Shown here: piece by piece, positions 25,828-35,918 of the stretch | Position numbering within the stretch: position 1 is the stretch's first letter | How the letters are laid out: the number at the start of each line of letters is the position of its first letter | Assembly: GCF_019396325.1 (NCBI RefSeq) | Contig: NZ_JAHKRO010000027.1 | Location: forward strand, 21,660-85,659 | Origin: Nonomuraea ceibae | GTDB lineage: Bacteria; Actinomycetota; Actinomycetes; Streptosporangiales; Streptosporangiaceae | Length of the DNA: 64,000 bases | Direction: 5' to 3' | Position numbers and translations under genes: made by a program | Notes under the pieces: generated by a model | Told to the model about the DNA's origin: nothing | The model's input: the letters and a program-made list of their open reading frames with translations, nothing else | Databases searched by the model: none

Positions 25828-26895
25828 TCAATGGGATGGGCGGATGGTGCAGCCGAACGCCTTCGCCGCCTCTGCGCCCTTGACCTGGTTCTCGGTGACG
25901 TAGGGGCGTAGTTCACGTTCGTAGGCGGGGAACGCGACGGTGTGGTCGCCGTCCGTCTCCACCAGGCGGGCCGCCAGCAGGCGGGCCCCGATCAGGGCCT
26001 GGGAGGCGCCCATGCCCGCCATCGGCGCCGCGCAGTAGCCGGCGTCGCCGACGAGGACGACGCGGCCGTGTGACCAACGGTCCATGACGATCTGGCAGGC
26101 GGAGAAGAAGGAGAAGTCGCGAGCCAGCCGCATCTCCTCCAGCAGCCGTGGCACCAGCCATCGCGTGCCTGCGAAGCGCTCGCGGACCAGGCGTTCCTTC
26201 GAGCCGCGGCCGAGCCTGTCCACGTCGGCCGAAGCGGTGGCGAACGACAGGCTCACGGTCATCCTGCCGGGGTCGCCGCAGCTGAACACGTGGACGGCCC
26301 TGCCTGGCCCGCTGTACAGCAGGCCCTCGTGGTCGAGGCCCGGCCGGTTGGCCGTGGTGAACCCGACACCCGACATGCCCAGGTGCTGGACGAAGTCGCG
26401 GTCGGGACCGAAGACGTGGCGGCGAACGCCGGAGTGGACGCCGTCGGCGCCGACCACCAGGTCGAACCTGCGCCCGGCCGCCCGTTCGAACTCGACGCTG
26501 ACGCCGTCCTCGCCCTGGTCGATCGCGGTGATCGAGTCGTTGAAGACGTAGCAGACGTCGTCGGCGGTGATGCTGTGCAGGATGCGCGTCACATCGGGCT
26601 TGAGCACCGTCAGGTCGCCGGCGAGCGTCTCCCCGGGAACCTCACCGATCCGCTTCCCGTCACCGTCGACGAGCGTGATCGCTCCCAGTCCCGTGGCGTG
26701 ATCGCGCATCTGCGACAGCAGACCCATGCCGTCCAGGACGCCGATCGCCTGCCCGCGGAAGTCGACCGCGTACCCGGTGCCGTGCAACGCGGCGGCGCGC
26801 TCCACCACGGTCACCGCGTAGCCCTGCCCGTGCAGCCAGTACGCCAGCGACATGCCCGCGACACCCGCACCTGAGATCAGCGCGTCTCCGCTCAT
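25828..26895 (-). CDS. FAD-dependent monooxygenase (TetX/PgaE-like)
   Basis: A 355-residue flavoprotein: GAGVAGMSLAYWL for FAD binding at the N-terminus, LVVGADGVHSGVRR (DG motif) and VVLVGDAGYCAAPMAGMGAS near residue 285. The short form without a C-terminal domain matches the TetX-like group, which hydroxylates aromatic antibiotics or precursors. The start at 26895 has an AGGAGG site; extending to 26997 would overrun the divergent SARP gene. It lies 70 bases from that regulator, suggesting control by it. Confidence 0.92.
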   Translation of the reverse strand: MSGDALISGAGVAGMSLAYWLHGQGYAVTVVERAAALHGTGYAVDFRGQAIGVLDGMGLLSQMRDHATGLGAITLVDGDGKRIGEVPGETLAGDLTVLKPDVTRILHSITADDVCYVFNDSITAIDQGEDGVSVEFERAAGRRFDLVVGADGVHSGVRRHVFGPDRDFVQHLGMSGVGFTTANRPGLDHEGLLYSGPGRAVHVFSCGDPGRMTVSLSFATASADVDRLGRGSKERLVRERFAGTRWLVPRLLEEMRLARDFSFFSACQIVMDRWSHGRVVLVGDAGYCAAPMAGMGASQALIGARLLAARLVETDGDHTVAFPAYERELRPYVTENQVKGAEAAKAFGCTIRPSH

Positions 26896-26965
26896 GTGTC
26901 CTCCTGTCCTGTACGTGCCGCGGCCTGGAGAAATACTGAGCGAGGGCGTTGATACATTCGCCCAT

Positions 26966-29755
26966 ATGGTCTCTATGCGCTTCTCGCTCCTGGGCACAGT
27001 GGAGGTGAGCGCTGACGGGCATGTGCTGGGCGGAGCGCCCCGGCATCGAGCGATGCTCGCCTACCTTCTGCTGAACGCGGGAAGCACGGTGAGCACGGAC
27101 CGGCTGATCGAGGCGATGTGGGGGCCGACCCCACCGGAGACGGCCAAGGCGCAGGTCCAGGCGTCGGTGATGGCGATACGCCGGATGCTGCGCGCGGCGC
27201 AGGCCGAGAACATCGTGCAGACGCGTCCCGCCGGCTATGCCGTGGTGACGGAGCCGGGTCAGGTGGACGTGCACGAGTTCAGGCGGCTGGCCGCGGGCGA
27301 CCGCGACGAGATCCGCCAGGCGCTCGGGCTCTGGCGAGGGCAGGCGCTGGCCGACGTGCAGGCCGACTTCGTGCCCGCCACCCGGGCCCTGCTGGAGGAG
27401 CAGCGGCTGACGGCGCTGGAACGGCTGGCGGAGCTGGAGCTGGAGGCCGGGCGGTATGCCGTGCTGCTGGACGAGCTCGCCGCGGAAGTGGCCGGCCACC
27501 CGCTGCGGGAGCGCCTGCGCGGACAGTACGTGCTGGCGCTGCACCGGTCGGGACGGCAGGCGGAGGCGCTGGCGGCCGCGCGTGACTACCGCACGACGCT
27601 GGCCGCGCAGCAGGGCCTGGACCCCAGCCGGGAGTTCGCGGCCGTCGAAGAGGCGGTGCTGAGAGACGACCGGCCCGCGGTGGTGAACTTCCTGCCGTAC
27701 GACGTGCCCGACTTCGCCGGCCGGGACGCCGAGCTCGAGCGGCTCGCCCAGCTGCCCGACGGGGTGAGCGTGGTCGCGATCGACGGCATGGCGGGCATCG
27801 GCAAGACCACGCTGGCCGTACACGCGGGACACCTGCTCGCCGAGCGCTTCCCCGACGGCGCGCTCTTCGTCGACCTGCAGGCCCACACCGCAGGCCGGGA
27901 CCCCGTCGCTCCCGGCGACGCGCTGGAGATTCTGCTGCGCCAGCTCGGCGTCCCCGCCGAGCGCGTACCGCCAGGGACCTCCGAACGCGCCGCGCTGTGG
28001 CGCGCCGAACTGTCGGGGCTGCGCGCCCTGGTCGTCATCGACAACGCCGCCGACGCCCAGCACGTCAGGCCGCTGCTGCCCGGCGGTTCGGGCAGCATGG
28101 CCGTGATCACCAGCCGGCGCAGGCTGACCGACTTGGACGGCGCCCACGCCATCTCCGTCGACGTGCTCTCGGAGCGTGACGCGGTCGAGCTGTTCACCGG
28201 CGTCGTCGGGCCGCGCGCGCGGGCGGAGCCCGCAGCCGTCGCCGAGGTCTTGAGCCTGTGCGGGTTCCTTCCGCTGGCCGTGCGCATCGCCGCCGCGCGG
28301 CTGCGCCACCGTCCCCGGTGGACCGTGGACTACCTCGCCGTACGGCTGCGCGACCAGGGCCGCCGCCTGGCCGAACTGGCCACCGCGGAACGGGGCGTCG
28401 CGGCCGCTTTCGGACTGTCGTACGAGCAGCTGAGCGCCGACCATCGCCGCATGTTCCGCCTGCTCGGTCTCCACCCCGGCCAGGACATCGACGCCTACGC
28501 GGCCGCCGCGCTGGCCGGCCTGACCGTTACGCGTGCCGAGTCGCTCCTGGAAGACCTGCTGGACACCCACATGCTCCTCCAGCAGGAACCAGGCCGCTAC
28601 ACCTTCCACGACCTTCTGCGCGACCACGCCAGGTCAGCCGCCGTTCTGGAGGAACAGGACGCCTCCGCAAAGGCCGCCCTGACCAGGCTCTTCGCGTTCT
28701 ACACCCACCTGACGGGCATGGCCGCCGACCTCAGGTACGCGGACAGGGTTCTCCCAGCTCCGCACGAGCCCGCCCCGGGCCTGGAGACCCCACCCCTGTC
28801 CGACCGCGCCGACGCCGCGGCCTGGCTGGACACCGAGCTGCCCGCCCTCCTGTCCGTCGGCGCGCACGCGGCGGAACACGGCTGGCACACGCAGGCCTTC
28901 TTCCTGTCCACGACCCTGTTCCCCTTCCTGGAGGAACGCGGCCGCCGCGGCGCCGCACTCACCCTCCACCTGCAAACCCTTTCAGCGGTACGGCAGGCAG
29001 CCGACCTGTGGAGCGAGGGCCGCACCCTCGCGGACCTGGCCAGAACTCACCACGCCCTGGGGAACGTGGCCCAGGCCGTCCAGTACGCCCACGAGGCGAT
29101 CAGCACCTGCCGGGCGGCCGGCGACCCGGAGGGCGAAGCGGTGGGCCATCACTTCCTGGGCCACTCGCTCGAACGCCGAGGCGACGTCCACGGCGCCCAC
29201 GACCACTATCGACAGGCACTGGAACTGTTCCAGAAGGCGGACAACCGCGTCGGCACGGGGGTCCTCCTGATCGACATGGGCGAGACCTACAGGCAACTGG
29301 GCAAGCCCGACCTGGCCCGCGACCACCTGATGCAGGCCCAGCGGATCAACCACGAGATCGGCAGCCAGGCAAGCCTCTGGAACGCCCAGCTCGCCCTCGG
29401 CAACCTCCACACCGACCAGGGCGAGCACGACGCCGCTCGCCGCGCCTTCGAACGCGCCTACGCGATCAGCCGCGACCTCGGCCCGCACCTGCAGGCGGAG
29501 ACCCTGAACGCCCTGGGCGCCGCCGCACGAGCCATGGGCGACCACCATCAGGCCCTCATCGATCACGACGCCGCACTCGCTCTGGCCACGGAGATCGACG
29601 ATCCCCACGAAGCCGCCCACGGCCACCTCGGCTTGGCCAAGGCCCGTCACGCACTCGGCCACACCGCCCTGACCCGTACTCACGCCCAGGAGGCGGTCCG
29701 CCTGCTCGAAGAGCTCGGCAACCCCGCCGCTGACACCGCCAGAGCCCTCCTGTGA
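26966..29755 (+). CDS. AfsR/SARP-family transcriptional activator with NB-ARC and TPR domains
   Basis: A 929-residue regulator. Order of domains: OmpR-like winged helix (residues 1-95, RFSLLGTVEVSADGHVLGGA), bacterial transcriptional activation domain (about 96-245), NB-ARC ATPase with Walker A GMAGIGKTT (about 274) and Walker B ALVVIDNAA (about 354), and TPR repeats (about 690-929, e.g. AVGHHFLGHSLERRGDVHGA). SARP proteins bind direct repeats at -35 regions and switch on secondary-metabolite or nearby genes. It is divergent from the flavin monooxygenase, the nearest target. The start may be ATG 26966 or 26975. Confidence 0.93.
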   Translation: MVSMRFSLLGTVEVSADGHVLGGAPRHRAMLAYLLLNAGSTVSTDRLIEAMWGPTPPETAKAQVQASVMAIRRMLRAAQAENIVQTRPAGYAVVTEPGQVDVHEFRRLAAGDRDEIRQALGLWRGQALADVQADFVPATRALLEEQRLTALERLAELELEAGRYAVLLDELAAEVAGHPLRERLRGQYVLALHRSGRQAEALAAARDYRTTLAAQQGLDPSREFAAVEEAVLRDDRPAVVNFLPYDVPDFAGRDAELERLAQLPDGVSVVAIDGMAGIGKTTLAVHAGHLLAERFPDGALFVDLQAHTAGRDPVAPGDALEILLRQLGVPAERVPPGTSERAALWRAELSGLRALVVIDNAADAQHVRPLLPGGSGSMAVITSRRRLTDLDGAHAISVDVLSERDAVELFTGVVGPRARAEPAAVAEVLSLCGFLPLAVRIAAARLRHRPRWTVDYLAVRLRDQGRRLAELATAERGVAAAFGLSYEQLSADHRRMFRLLGLHPGQDIDAYAAAALAGLTVTRAESLLEDLLDTHMLLQQEPGRYTFHDLLRDHARSAAVLEEQDASAKAALTRLFAFYTHLTGMAADLRYADRVLPAPHEPAPGLETPPLSDRADAAAWLDTELPALLSVGAHAAEHGWHTQAFFLSTTLFPFLEERGRRGAALTLHLQTLSAVRQAADLWSEGRTLADLARTHHALGNVAQAVQYAHEAISTCRAAGDPEGEAVGHHFLGHSLERRGDVHGAHDHYRQALELFQKADNRVGTGVLLIDMGETYRQLGKPDLARDHLMQAQRINHEIGSQASLWNAQLALGNLHTDQGEHDAARRAFERAYAISRDLGPHLQAETLNALGAAARAMGDHHQALIDHDAALALATEIDDPHEAAHGHLGLAKARHALGHTALTRTHAQEAVRLLEELGNPAADTARALL

Positions 29756-29955
29756 CGATCTTGGCTTACCTGTTCAGAAGGTCCGCCCGGCACCGCGCTG
29801 ACTGCTCACGTCCAGGTCCGTCCCTGAAGGAGCCGACCGCGGACCCCGGCGGCGGCTCCCCGCTGTCACCATCGCGAGCATGCCGCGCACGCCGCGCACC
29901 ACCACCGCGGCCGGCCGGCCTTGCGGCACCGCAGGTCAGAGGTCCGGGGGCGCCC

Positions 29956-30777
29956 CTATTGGTCGGCGGTTGCGGCGAGGGTGCCGAGCAGGGCGAGCGC
30001 GTCCGCGCTCGCAGAGCCGGGCTCGGCGTGGTAGACGACGAGCTGCTGCCCCGGTGCGGCCCGTACGTCGAAGGCATGCATGCGCAGGGTGAGTTCGCCG
30101 ACGTCGCGGTGGCGGAAGGCCTTCACCTCGGCGCGTTTGCCCCGGGCCTCGTTCGCTCGCCACAGTTCGGCGAACTCTCGACTGTGCGCCAGCATCGAAC
30201 CGAGCACCTCGCGTACGCGCGGATGGTGCGGGTCCTGCCCGTACAGCAGCCGGAAGCCGGCAACGGTGTTGACCGCGGCGGCCTCCCAGTCCTTGTAGAA
30301 CCAGCGCGCGTCCGCATCGCGGAACAGCTTGTCCAGCAGGTTCGCCCCGCCACGGAACTCTTCGAAGAGCGCGTAGCCGAGCCGGTTTCCGGCGAGTACG
30401 TCGTACGCTCGCCCGAGCACCAGCGCCGGGTTGTCCGGCCAGCCGTCCAGCAGTTGCAGCAGCTCGGGATCCGCGCGCTCGGGGGTGGACCGCGCGGGCC
30501 GTGGGGTCAGCCCGGCGAGCCGGAAGAGATGCGCGTGGGCGTCACCGTCGAGGCGGAGTGCGGTCGCCAGCGCGTTCAGCACCTGCGGTGACGGGTTGCG
30601 TTCCCGCCCCTGCTCCAGCCGCACGTAGTAGTCCGCGCTCACACCGGCCAGCAGTGCGACCTCCTCACGCCGCAGCCCGGGCACCCGCCGCCGTGGCCCG
30701 GCGGGCAGGCCGGCGTCTTCGGGGCGTACGCGTGCCCGCCTGCCACGCAGGAAGTCGCCTAGGGGCTGCTCGGTCAT
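29956..30777 (-). CDS. XRE-family regulator with MmyB-like ligand domain
   Basis: A 273-residue regulator: N-terminal helix-turn-helix (VPGLRREEVALLAGVSADYY, then VRLEQGRERNPSPQVL, residues about 30-65) and a C-terminal MmyB-like PAS-type domain that binds fatty acids in the prototype. It is divergent from the SDR gene at 30879 with a 101-base gap. In actinomycetes this regulator type commonly controls a neighbouring SDR, so a regulator/target pair is likely. Confidence 0.93.
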   Translation of the reverse strand: MTEQPLGDFLRGRRARVRPEDAGLPAGPRRRVPGLRREEVALLAGVSADYYVRLEQGRERNPSPQVLNALATALRLDGDAHAHLFRLAGLTPRPARSTPERADPELLQLLDGWPDNPALVLGRAYDVLAGNRLGYALFEEFRGGANLLDKLFRDADARWFYKDWEAAAVNTVAGFRLLYGQDPHHPRVREVLGSMLAHSREFAELWRANEARGKRAEVKAFRHRDVGELTLRMHAFDVRAAPGQQLVVYHAEPGSASADALALLGTLAATADQ

Positions 30778-30878
30778 ACGTTCAGGGTAGGAGGGAACGG
30801 GCGGCCAAGGGTGGGTGCGGTACTCCCATGCACACGGCGGCCTGTAGCGGGACAAGCGGACTGCCCGAGTCTCGAAGC

Positions 30879-31616
30879 ATGACAGAGACACCGGAACAGA
30901 AGGTCGTACTGGTGACCGGCGCGAGCAGCGGCATCGGCGCGGCCACCGCCCGCACACTCGCGACCGCCGGACACCACGTGGTCCTCACCGCCCGCCGCAC
31001 CGACCGGATCAAGGCGCTCGCCGCCGGCCTGTGCGCGGCCGGCCACTCCGCCGAGGCCCGCCCGCTCGACGTCACCGACAGTCCCGGCTTCCATGAGGTG
31101 ATCGAGGAGGTCGTGAACGCGTACGGCAGACTCGATGTGCTGGTCGCGAACGCCGGAGTCATGCTCCTGTCCCGGCTGGACGCACTCCTGGTCGAGGAGT
31201 GGGACCAGATGCTGAACGTCAACGTGCGCGGCCTTCTCCACGGCATCGCCGCTGCCCTGCCGATCTTCCGCCGCCAGGGAAGCGGCCATTTCGTCACGGT
31301 CGCCTCGATCGGCGCCCACCAGGTCGTGGAGACCTCCGCGATCTACTCCGCGACCAAGTACGCCGCGTGGGCGCTCACCGAGGGGCTGCGGCTGGAATCC
31401 GAGCCGGGCATCCGGGTGACCACCGTTTCCCCCGGCGTGGTCGACACCGAGCTGGCCGACCATATCAGCGACCCGCACGCCGCTGAGGTCATGCGCACGT
31501 ACCGAGCCGCCTCGATCCGCTCCGAGGACATCGCGAACGCCATCGCGTACGCCATCGCCCAGCCCTCCGACGTCGACGTCAACGAGATCGTTCTCCGTCC
31601 GTCCGCGCAGCGCTGA
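30879..31616 (+). CDS. Short-chain dehydrogenase/reductase
   Basis: A 245-residue classical SDR: TGASSGIGAA cofactor loop near residue 13, LVANAGVM, catalytic Ser in VASIGAH and YSATK with Tyr/Lys. The substrate is unknown. The gene is divergent from the MmyB-type regulator and followed 26 bases later by a second, broken SDR, so the pair once formed an operon. Confidence 0.93.
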   Translation: MTETPEQKVVLVTGASSGIGAATARTLATAGHHVVLTARRTDRIKALAAGLCAAGHSAEARPLDVTDSPGFHEVIEEVVNAYGRLDVLVANAGVMLLSRLDALLVEEWDQMLNVNVRGLLHGIAAALPIFRRQGSGHFVTVASIGAHQVVETSAIYSATKYAAWALTEGLRLESEPGIRVTTVSPGVVDTELADHISDPHAAEVMRTYRAASIRSEDIANAIAYAIAQPSDVDVNEIVLRPSAQR

Positions 31617-31642
31617 CGGACATCTCTCCGAAGGACGGCAAG

Positions 31643-32444
31643 ATGAGTAAGACCTGGTTCATCACCGGCGCTTCCCGAGGCTTCGGGCGCGCGTTCACCG
31701 CCGCGGCGCTGCAGCGCGGCGACCGCGTGGTGGCGACCGCGCGGAACCTCGCGGCCCTCGACGACCTGGCGGCCGAGTACGAGGCGGACCTGCTGCCGCT
31801 CCGGCTCGACGTGACCGACCGCGCCGGTCCGGCACGCCCACGCGGAGTTCGGCCGGCTCGACGTGGTCGTCAACAACGCCGGATACGGCCACTTCGGCAT
31901 GGTGTAGGAGCTGTCGGAAGACGACCTCCGCGATCAGATGGAGACCAACCTGTTCGGTGTGGTCTGGGTGACTCAGGCGGCAGTGCCGCTGATGCGTGCT
32001 CAGGGAGGTGGCCACATCGTGCAAATCTCCTCCATCGGTGGCGTGGGCGCCTTCACGAACCTGGGCGCCTACCACGCCTCCAAGTGGGCACTTGAGGGGA
32101 TCAGCGAATCGCTCGCGCTCGAAGTCGCCGCCTTCGGCGTCAAGGTCACCCTGGTCGAGCCGGGCGGGTTCGCCACCGACTGGGCGGGCGCGTCGGCCCG
32201 CCGCTCCCCGGTACTGCCGGAGTACGACGGCGTACGCGAGGCGGCCGCCGCACGCCGCAACGTTCAGCCACCGGGCCACCCTGACGCCGCAGCCCGAGCT
32301 CTGCTGGAAGTGGTGGATGCCGCCGAACCGCCGCTGCGGGTGCTCTTCGGGGCCGCCGCACCCGGGATCGTCACCGCCATCCACGAACGGCGGCTCGCGG
32401 ATTGGAAGCAGTGGGAGCGGCTGGCCTACGACGCACAAGGATGA
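31643..32444 (+). pseudogene. Short-chain dehydrogenase, frameshifted
   Basis: An SDR starting MSKTWFITGASRGFG is intact to LPLRLDVTDRAG, where the frame is lost near 31825. The continuation, AHAEFGRLDVVVNNAGYGHF, is in another frame, carries a TAG stop at 31905-31907, and then runs cleanly from ELSEDDLRDQMETNLFGVVW to the end with YHASK. A short deletion and a nonsense change therefore separate the cofactor and catalytic halves. A working protein is unlikely. Confidence 0.88.
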
Positions 32445-32555
32445 CCGACCCAGCCGTCGGCCACCGGTACAGCAATGTGATCGGCACCTGCGCCTTTGTG
32501 CTATCACCTGCAAGGGAAGCCTCACTCCGGTGCCGACTTACGGTTCACAGGCCGA

Positions 32556-32586
32556 GGGCGCGGGGCCGCATGCTGTCCCCGCGCCC
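32556..32586. terminator. Bidirectional terminator hairpin
   Basis: A perfect 10-bp GC stem (GGGCGCGGGG with its complement) and 11-base loop lies between the convergent SDR pseudogene and CotH gene, and can serve both. Confidence 0.7.
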
Positions 32587-32603
32587 TTGAGTAGCGCCGG
32601 CGA

Positions 32604-34172
32604 TCAGCTTCCGTTGATCGCCTTGTCCGCGCCCAGGCTCTCGGTCCGCGCCTGCAGGAACGTCCGCAGTGTGCTCGCGTCGGTTTCGATCGCGGCCGTG
32701 TCGGCTCCATTGTTCAGTTGGTAAGAGCTGACCAGGTTGTCGAGCAGCTTGGTGGCGCTGCCATCGGCCAGGAGTGTGTTGTACAGGTTTCTGTACTGCT
32801 CCTCGTAGACCTTCTTGAAGGTGGCGTTCTTGAGGAACTTCTCCTTCAGCGGGTGGCCCATGGTCATGCCGCTCCTTGGCCGGTCGCCCTGCGGGGGCTG
32901 GCCGTTCTGGCGAGGGCGGTCACGGCCGAATCCCATGCTGATGCTGTCGTGGACGCCCGCCGTGGCATCGCCGTTGAAGGCGAGGTTGAGGTCCCACGTG
33001 ATGACGGTGAACTTCTTGCTGCCCGAGTCGTACCAGAGGTAATAGTTCTTGCCCGGCCCGGCCATGTCGTCGAAGTTGACCATCAGGTTCTGCAGGGCCA
33101 GATAACGGGCGAACGACTCCACCTCCAGCCGGTCGGCGAGACCGGCGGCGAACTCGGCGTCGGAAGCTTCGTTCACCCATTTGACCAGGTCGATGACAGG
33201 CTGAAGGTCCTTGCCGCCGATCTTGTTGATCTGCTTGAAGTCGTTGACATATTGGGTCTGGTCCTCGCCCTTGTAGGTGAAGGAGCCGGTGGCCAGCGAC
33301 TTGTACAGGACGCCGTCGCCCAGGTCCTCGGCGTAGCCCTCGTCGAGGTACTCCACCAGCAGGCGCGGCGTGGAGGAACGCCCGTTCACGTTGAAGGAGC
33401 TGTACGCGGAGCGCTGCGTCGGCTCGCCGGCGGCGCCGACGACCGAGATGCCGAGCGCCTCGCTGAGCATCGTCGTCGAGCCCGTCGCAGCGGGTCGCAC
33501 AGCCACCTGCGTGTGGCCCTGGTAGCGGCGGCCCTCGACGAACTCGTCGAAGCTGATCAGCCAGGGCAGCTTCTCGGGCTCCTCCGCCTTGAGCTGAGCG
33601 CCGAACATCCCGCCGCCCGGCCGCCCGTTCGTCATCGGCTGTCCGTTTCCTTGCGGCTGCTCACCGCCAGGCGGCTGAAACCCGTCCGGCGGCTGGATAC
33701 CCTCGGGAGGTTCGAAGCCCTCGGCTGGCCGTCCGCCGGGGAAGCCGCCCCGGCCGCTGCTGCGGGACTTGCCGTTCCAGGTCAGGCCCATGAGCGTGGA
33801 GTTGCCTTTGAGCCGGACGCCTACGCTGGGGATGCGGGTCCCGTCGATGGTCAGATCCGCCTCGACGTACTTCTTCTCGCCACTGGCGTAGTACTCGGTC
33901 AGCATGTCCTGGTACGCCGCGTCGGTGAAGGTCAGCTTCACCTCGTGCCCGACCGTGGTGTCGAACAGGTCCTTGGTCCCGGTGAGGTTCGTCGTGACGG
34001 TGTCGGCCGAAGCGGTCCGGGCGGTGGTCACGTACGGGCGGATCGTCCCGCTGCCGAACACGCCCCAGCACGCGGCCAGGAAGGCGGTGCACAGCGCGAC
34101 GAGCTTCCAATTGTGCCGGAGCTTGATCGGGATTCGGTGGCGTAGCCGTCGCCGGTTGGTGGGATGGGTCAT
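32604..34172 (-). CDS. CotH kinase-family protein
   Basis: A 522-residue protein with one N-terminal membrane helix (about 24-40, WKLVALCTAFLAACWGVFG) and an outside CotH fold. It has GVRLKGNSTL near residue 119, YLALQNLMVNFDDMAG, NYYLWYDSGSKKFTVITWD and a Pro/Gly/Gln-rich insert around 145-190. CotH proteins are atypical kinases that phosphorylate spore-coat or surface proteins. It is the last gene of an operon with DUF4956 and VTC-domain genes. The target of phosphorylation is unknown. Confidence 0.9.
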   Translation of the reverse strand: MTHPTNRRRLRHRIPIKLRHNWKLVALCTAFLAACWGVFGSGTIRPYVTTARTASADTVTTNLTGTKDLFDTTVGHEVKLTFTDAAYQDMLTEYYASGEKKYVEADLTIDGTRIPSVGVRLKGNSTLMGLTWNGKSRSSGRGGFPGGRPAEGFEPPEGIQPPDGFQPPGGEQPQGNGQPMTNGRPGGGMFGAQLKAEEPEKLPWLISFDEFVEGRRYQGHTQVAVRPAATGSTTMLSEALGISVVGAAGEPTQRSAYSSFNVNGRSSTPRLLVEYLDEGYAEDLGDGVLYKSLATGSFTYKGEDQTQYVNDFKQINKIGGKDLQPVIDLVKWVNEASDAEFAAGLADRLEVESFARYLALQNLMVNFDDMAGPGKNYYLWYDSGSKKFTVITWDLNLAFNGDATAGVHDSISMGFGRDRPRQNGQPPQGDRPRSGMTMGHPLKEKFLKNATFKKVYEEQYRNLYNTLLADGSATKLLDNLVSSYQLNNGADTAAIETDASTLRTFLQARTESLGADKAINGS

Positions 34173-34178
34173 GGCCGC

Positions 34179-34856
34179 CTACAGGTCGGTCTGGTCGTAC
34201 CCGGTGAGCACGGTGACGGACTGGCCGTGGTTGCGCTCGCGCAGAGCCGAGATGAGGTCGGCGGGCTCACTGCCCTTCTTGATCCTCACGGTGTACATGA
34301 GCTCGGTGAGCGCGCCGCCGCGGATCGATTCCATGCTGACCAGTTCGAACTCGTCGGTGTGCCGCACCAGCACGTCCTGGACCGTGGCGGTGAAGTCCTC
34401 GTCGGCCGGCACCTGCACCTTGACCACCTGGCGGCGCACGTTGAGCGCGAACCAGTCGAACCGCTGCATGAGCATGATGATCAGCGAGATCGCCACCGCC
34501 GCGACGATCGCCAGCAGGTAGAAACGAGTGCCGACGGCCATGCCGACGCCCATGACCAGGAAGATGAACCCGACGTCGCGGGTCTCCTTGATCGCGTTGC
34601 GGAACCGCACCACGGACAGCGCGCCGACCAGGGCGAACGCCCGCGCGATGTTCGAGCCGACGACGAGCATGATCAGCGAGATGAGCATGCCGAGGATGAC
34701 GAGCGTCTGCACGTACGACTGGCTGTAGGAGACGTTGCGGTGCGTCGCCCGGTACACCCAGCCGATCATCGCGCTCAGCACGAACGACAGCGACATCGCG
34801 ATCGCGATGTCGGCCACGCTGAACGTGCCGGACAGATCCTGGAAGGAGAAGTCCAT
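34179..34856 (-). CDS. DUF4956 membrane protein
   Basis: A 225-residue protein with four membrane helices in the first 135 residues (e.g. VADIAIAMSLSFVLSAMIGW and YLLAIVAAVAISLIIMLM), a conserved GALSVVRFRNAIKETRDV loop and a cytoplasmic ferredoxin-like tail. DUF4956 proteins recur between VTC-domain and CotH genes, and may form the channel or assembly platform of that machine. The gaps to its neighbours are six bases each, so it is co-transcribed with both. Confidence 0.9.
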   Translation of the reverse strand: MDFSFQDLSGTFSVADIAIAMSLSFVLSAMIGWVYRATHRNVSYSQSYVQTLVILGMLISLIMLVVGSNIARAFALVGALSVVRFRNAIKETRDVGFIFLVMGVGMAVGTRFYLLAIVAAVAISLIIMLMQRFDWFALNVRRQVVKVQVPADEDFTATVQDVLVRHTDEFELVSMESIRGGALTELMYTVRIKKGSEPADLISALRERNHGQSVTVLTGYDQTDL

Positions 34857-34862
34857 CAGGGG

Positions 34863-35780
34863 TCAGACCTCCATGTGAGCCATCGACCGCTCGCGGCCGG
34901 GAAGATGATCGTTGCCGGGCATGTGATCGTTGCCGGGAAGGTGGAAGACGGAGCGCGGCGCCAGCCCGTAGGCCTCGACGCTCTGGCAGTACTTGGACAC
35001 CCGCACCACCTGCAGGCTCCGCTTGGCGGTCAGGTCGGTGAGCCAGTACGGGACCCGCTCGTTCGCCTTGACTTCCATGATCGCTTTGCGGGCGGGGACG
35101 ATGAGCCGGTTCTCCGCGTCGGCGCCGAAGTGGAAGTCGCGGTCCCGGCCTCTGATGCGGCGGTCGAAGGTGACGCGCAGCCCAACGTCGGCATCTCGCC
35201 CCATGTAGGCGTGGCGGGTGTAACCGGTCATCGCGGTGGCGCGCAGCTCCAGCCGGGAGACCAGGTCGAGCACCTCTTCCAGGAAGGCCCGCTGGGACGG
35301 CTCGTGGTCGACCATCTGCCGCCCGTCGCACAGCCGCAGCGCGTCAGCGTACGGCAGGCGTACCCGGCGCTTCTGGGTGACCCGGTTGACGCGCTGCTTG
35401 ATCTCGACGAACACCGGGGTGTCCGGCGCCGCCGCGAACCGGTCGCCGTAGTGGCGCACCCGCAGCTTCCTGCGGAACTTCAGGCCCTCGATCTTCTCCC
35501 AGTAGAAGCGAAGCTGCCGGGTGTCGTAGTAGACGCTCCAGATGTTGTAGCCCTCGTCCGGGCAGTGCCGGTCGCGGTCGAGCCGGTTCTCCAGTTCCTC
35601 GCGCAGTTCGTCGACCCGGTCCGCGTCGATCAGGTATTTGATCTCGTACCGGTTGAACGCGTGCAGTTTGCTCGGGGCGCGCAGCCGATGGCCGGCATCG
35701 CCTTCCGGCAAGACGCTCGAAGCGGTGCATTCTCCGGTCTGACCTTGGAAGACGTCTCGCTTGCGGAATCTTCGCAGCAT
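34863..35780 (-). CDS. VTC-domain polyphosphate polymerase-like protein
   Basis: A 305-residue VTC-domain protein, the fold that makes polyphosphate in the yeast VTC complex. Visible strands of the tunnel include YEIKYLIDADRVDELREEL, FYWEKIEGLKFRRKLRVRHY, VFVEIKQRVNRVTQKRRVRL and IMEVKANERVPYWLT, with the alternating basic residues and the metal-binding Glu. The C-terminus has a small repeat, PGNDHMPGNDH, encoded by a 14-base tandem motif. First of three tightly packed genes with DUF4956 and CotH. Polyphosphate synthesis is inferred from the family. Confidence 0.9.
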   Translation of the reverse strand: MLRRFRKRDVFQGQTGECTASSVLPEGDAGHRLRAPSKLHAFNRYEIKYLIDADRVDELREELENRLDRDRHCPDEGYNIWSVYYDTRQLRFYWEKIEGLKFRRKLRVRHYGDRFAAAPDTPVFVEIKQRVNRVTQKRRVRLPYADALRLCDGRQMVDHEPSQRAFLEEVLDLVSRLELRATAMTGYTRHAYMGRDADVGLRVTFDRRIRGRDRDFHFGADAENRLIVPARKAIMEVKANERVPYWLTDLTAKRSLQVVRVSKYCQSVEAYGLAPRSVFHLPGNDHMPGNDHLPGRERSMAHMEV

Positions 35781-35918
35781 GTCCCTCCTTCGGTGTCAGA
35801 GCACATCTGACAGCACGAAGCTGGGAATAGTGTGTGAATCGCCCGCCAATCAGAGATGAACAATCTGTTCCCATCCCCTGCCGTTTTGGCCTGGCTGATA
35901 TGCGAATTCGCGGCAGGC

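Noticed and set aside
26660..28627. A 655-codon minus-strand frame opposite the SARP gene
   Set aside because: It has no domain or plausible start and lies over a well-conserved SARP protein; it is a third-position GC effect.
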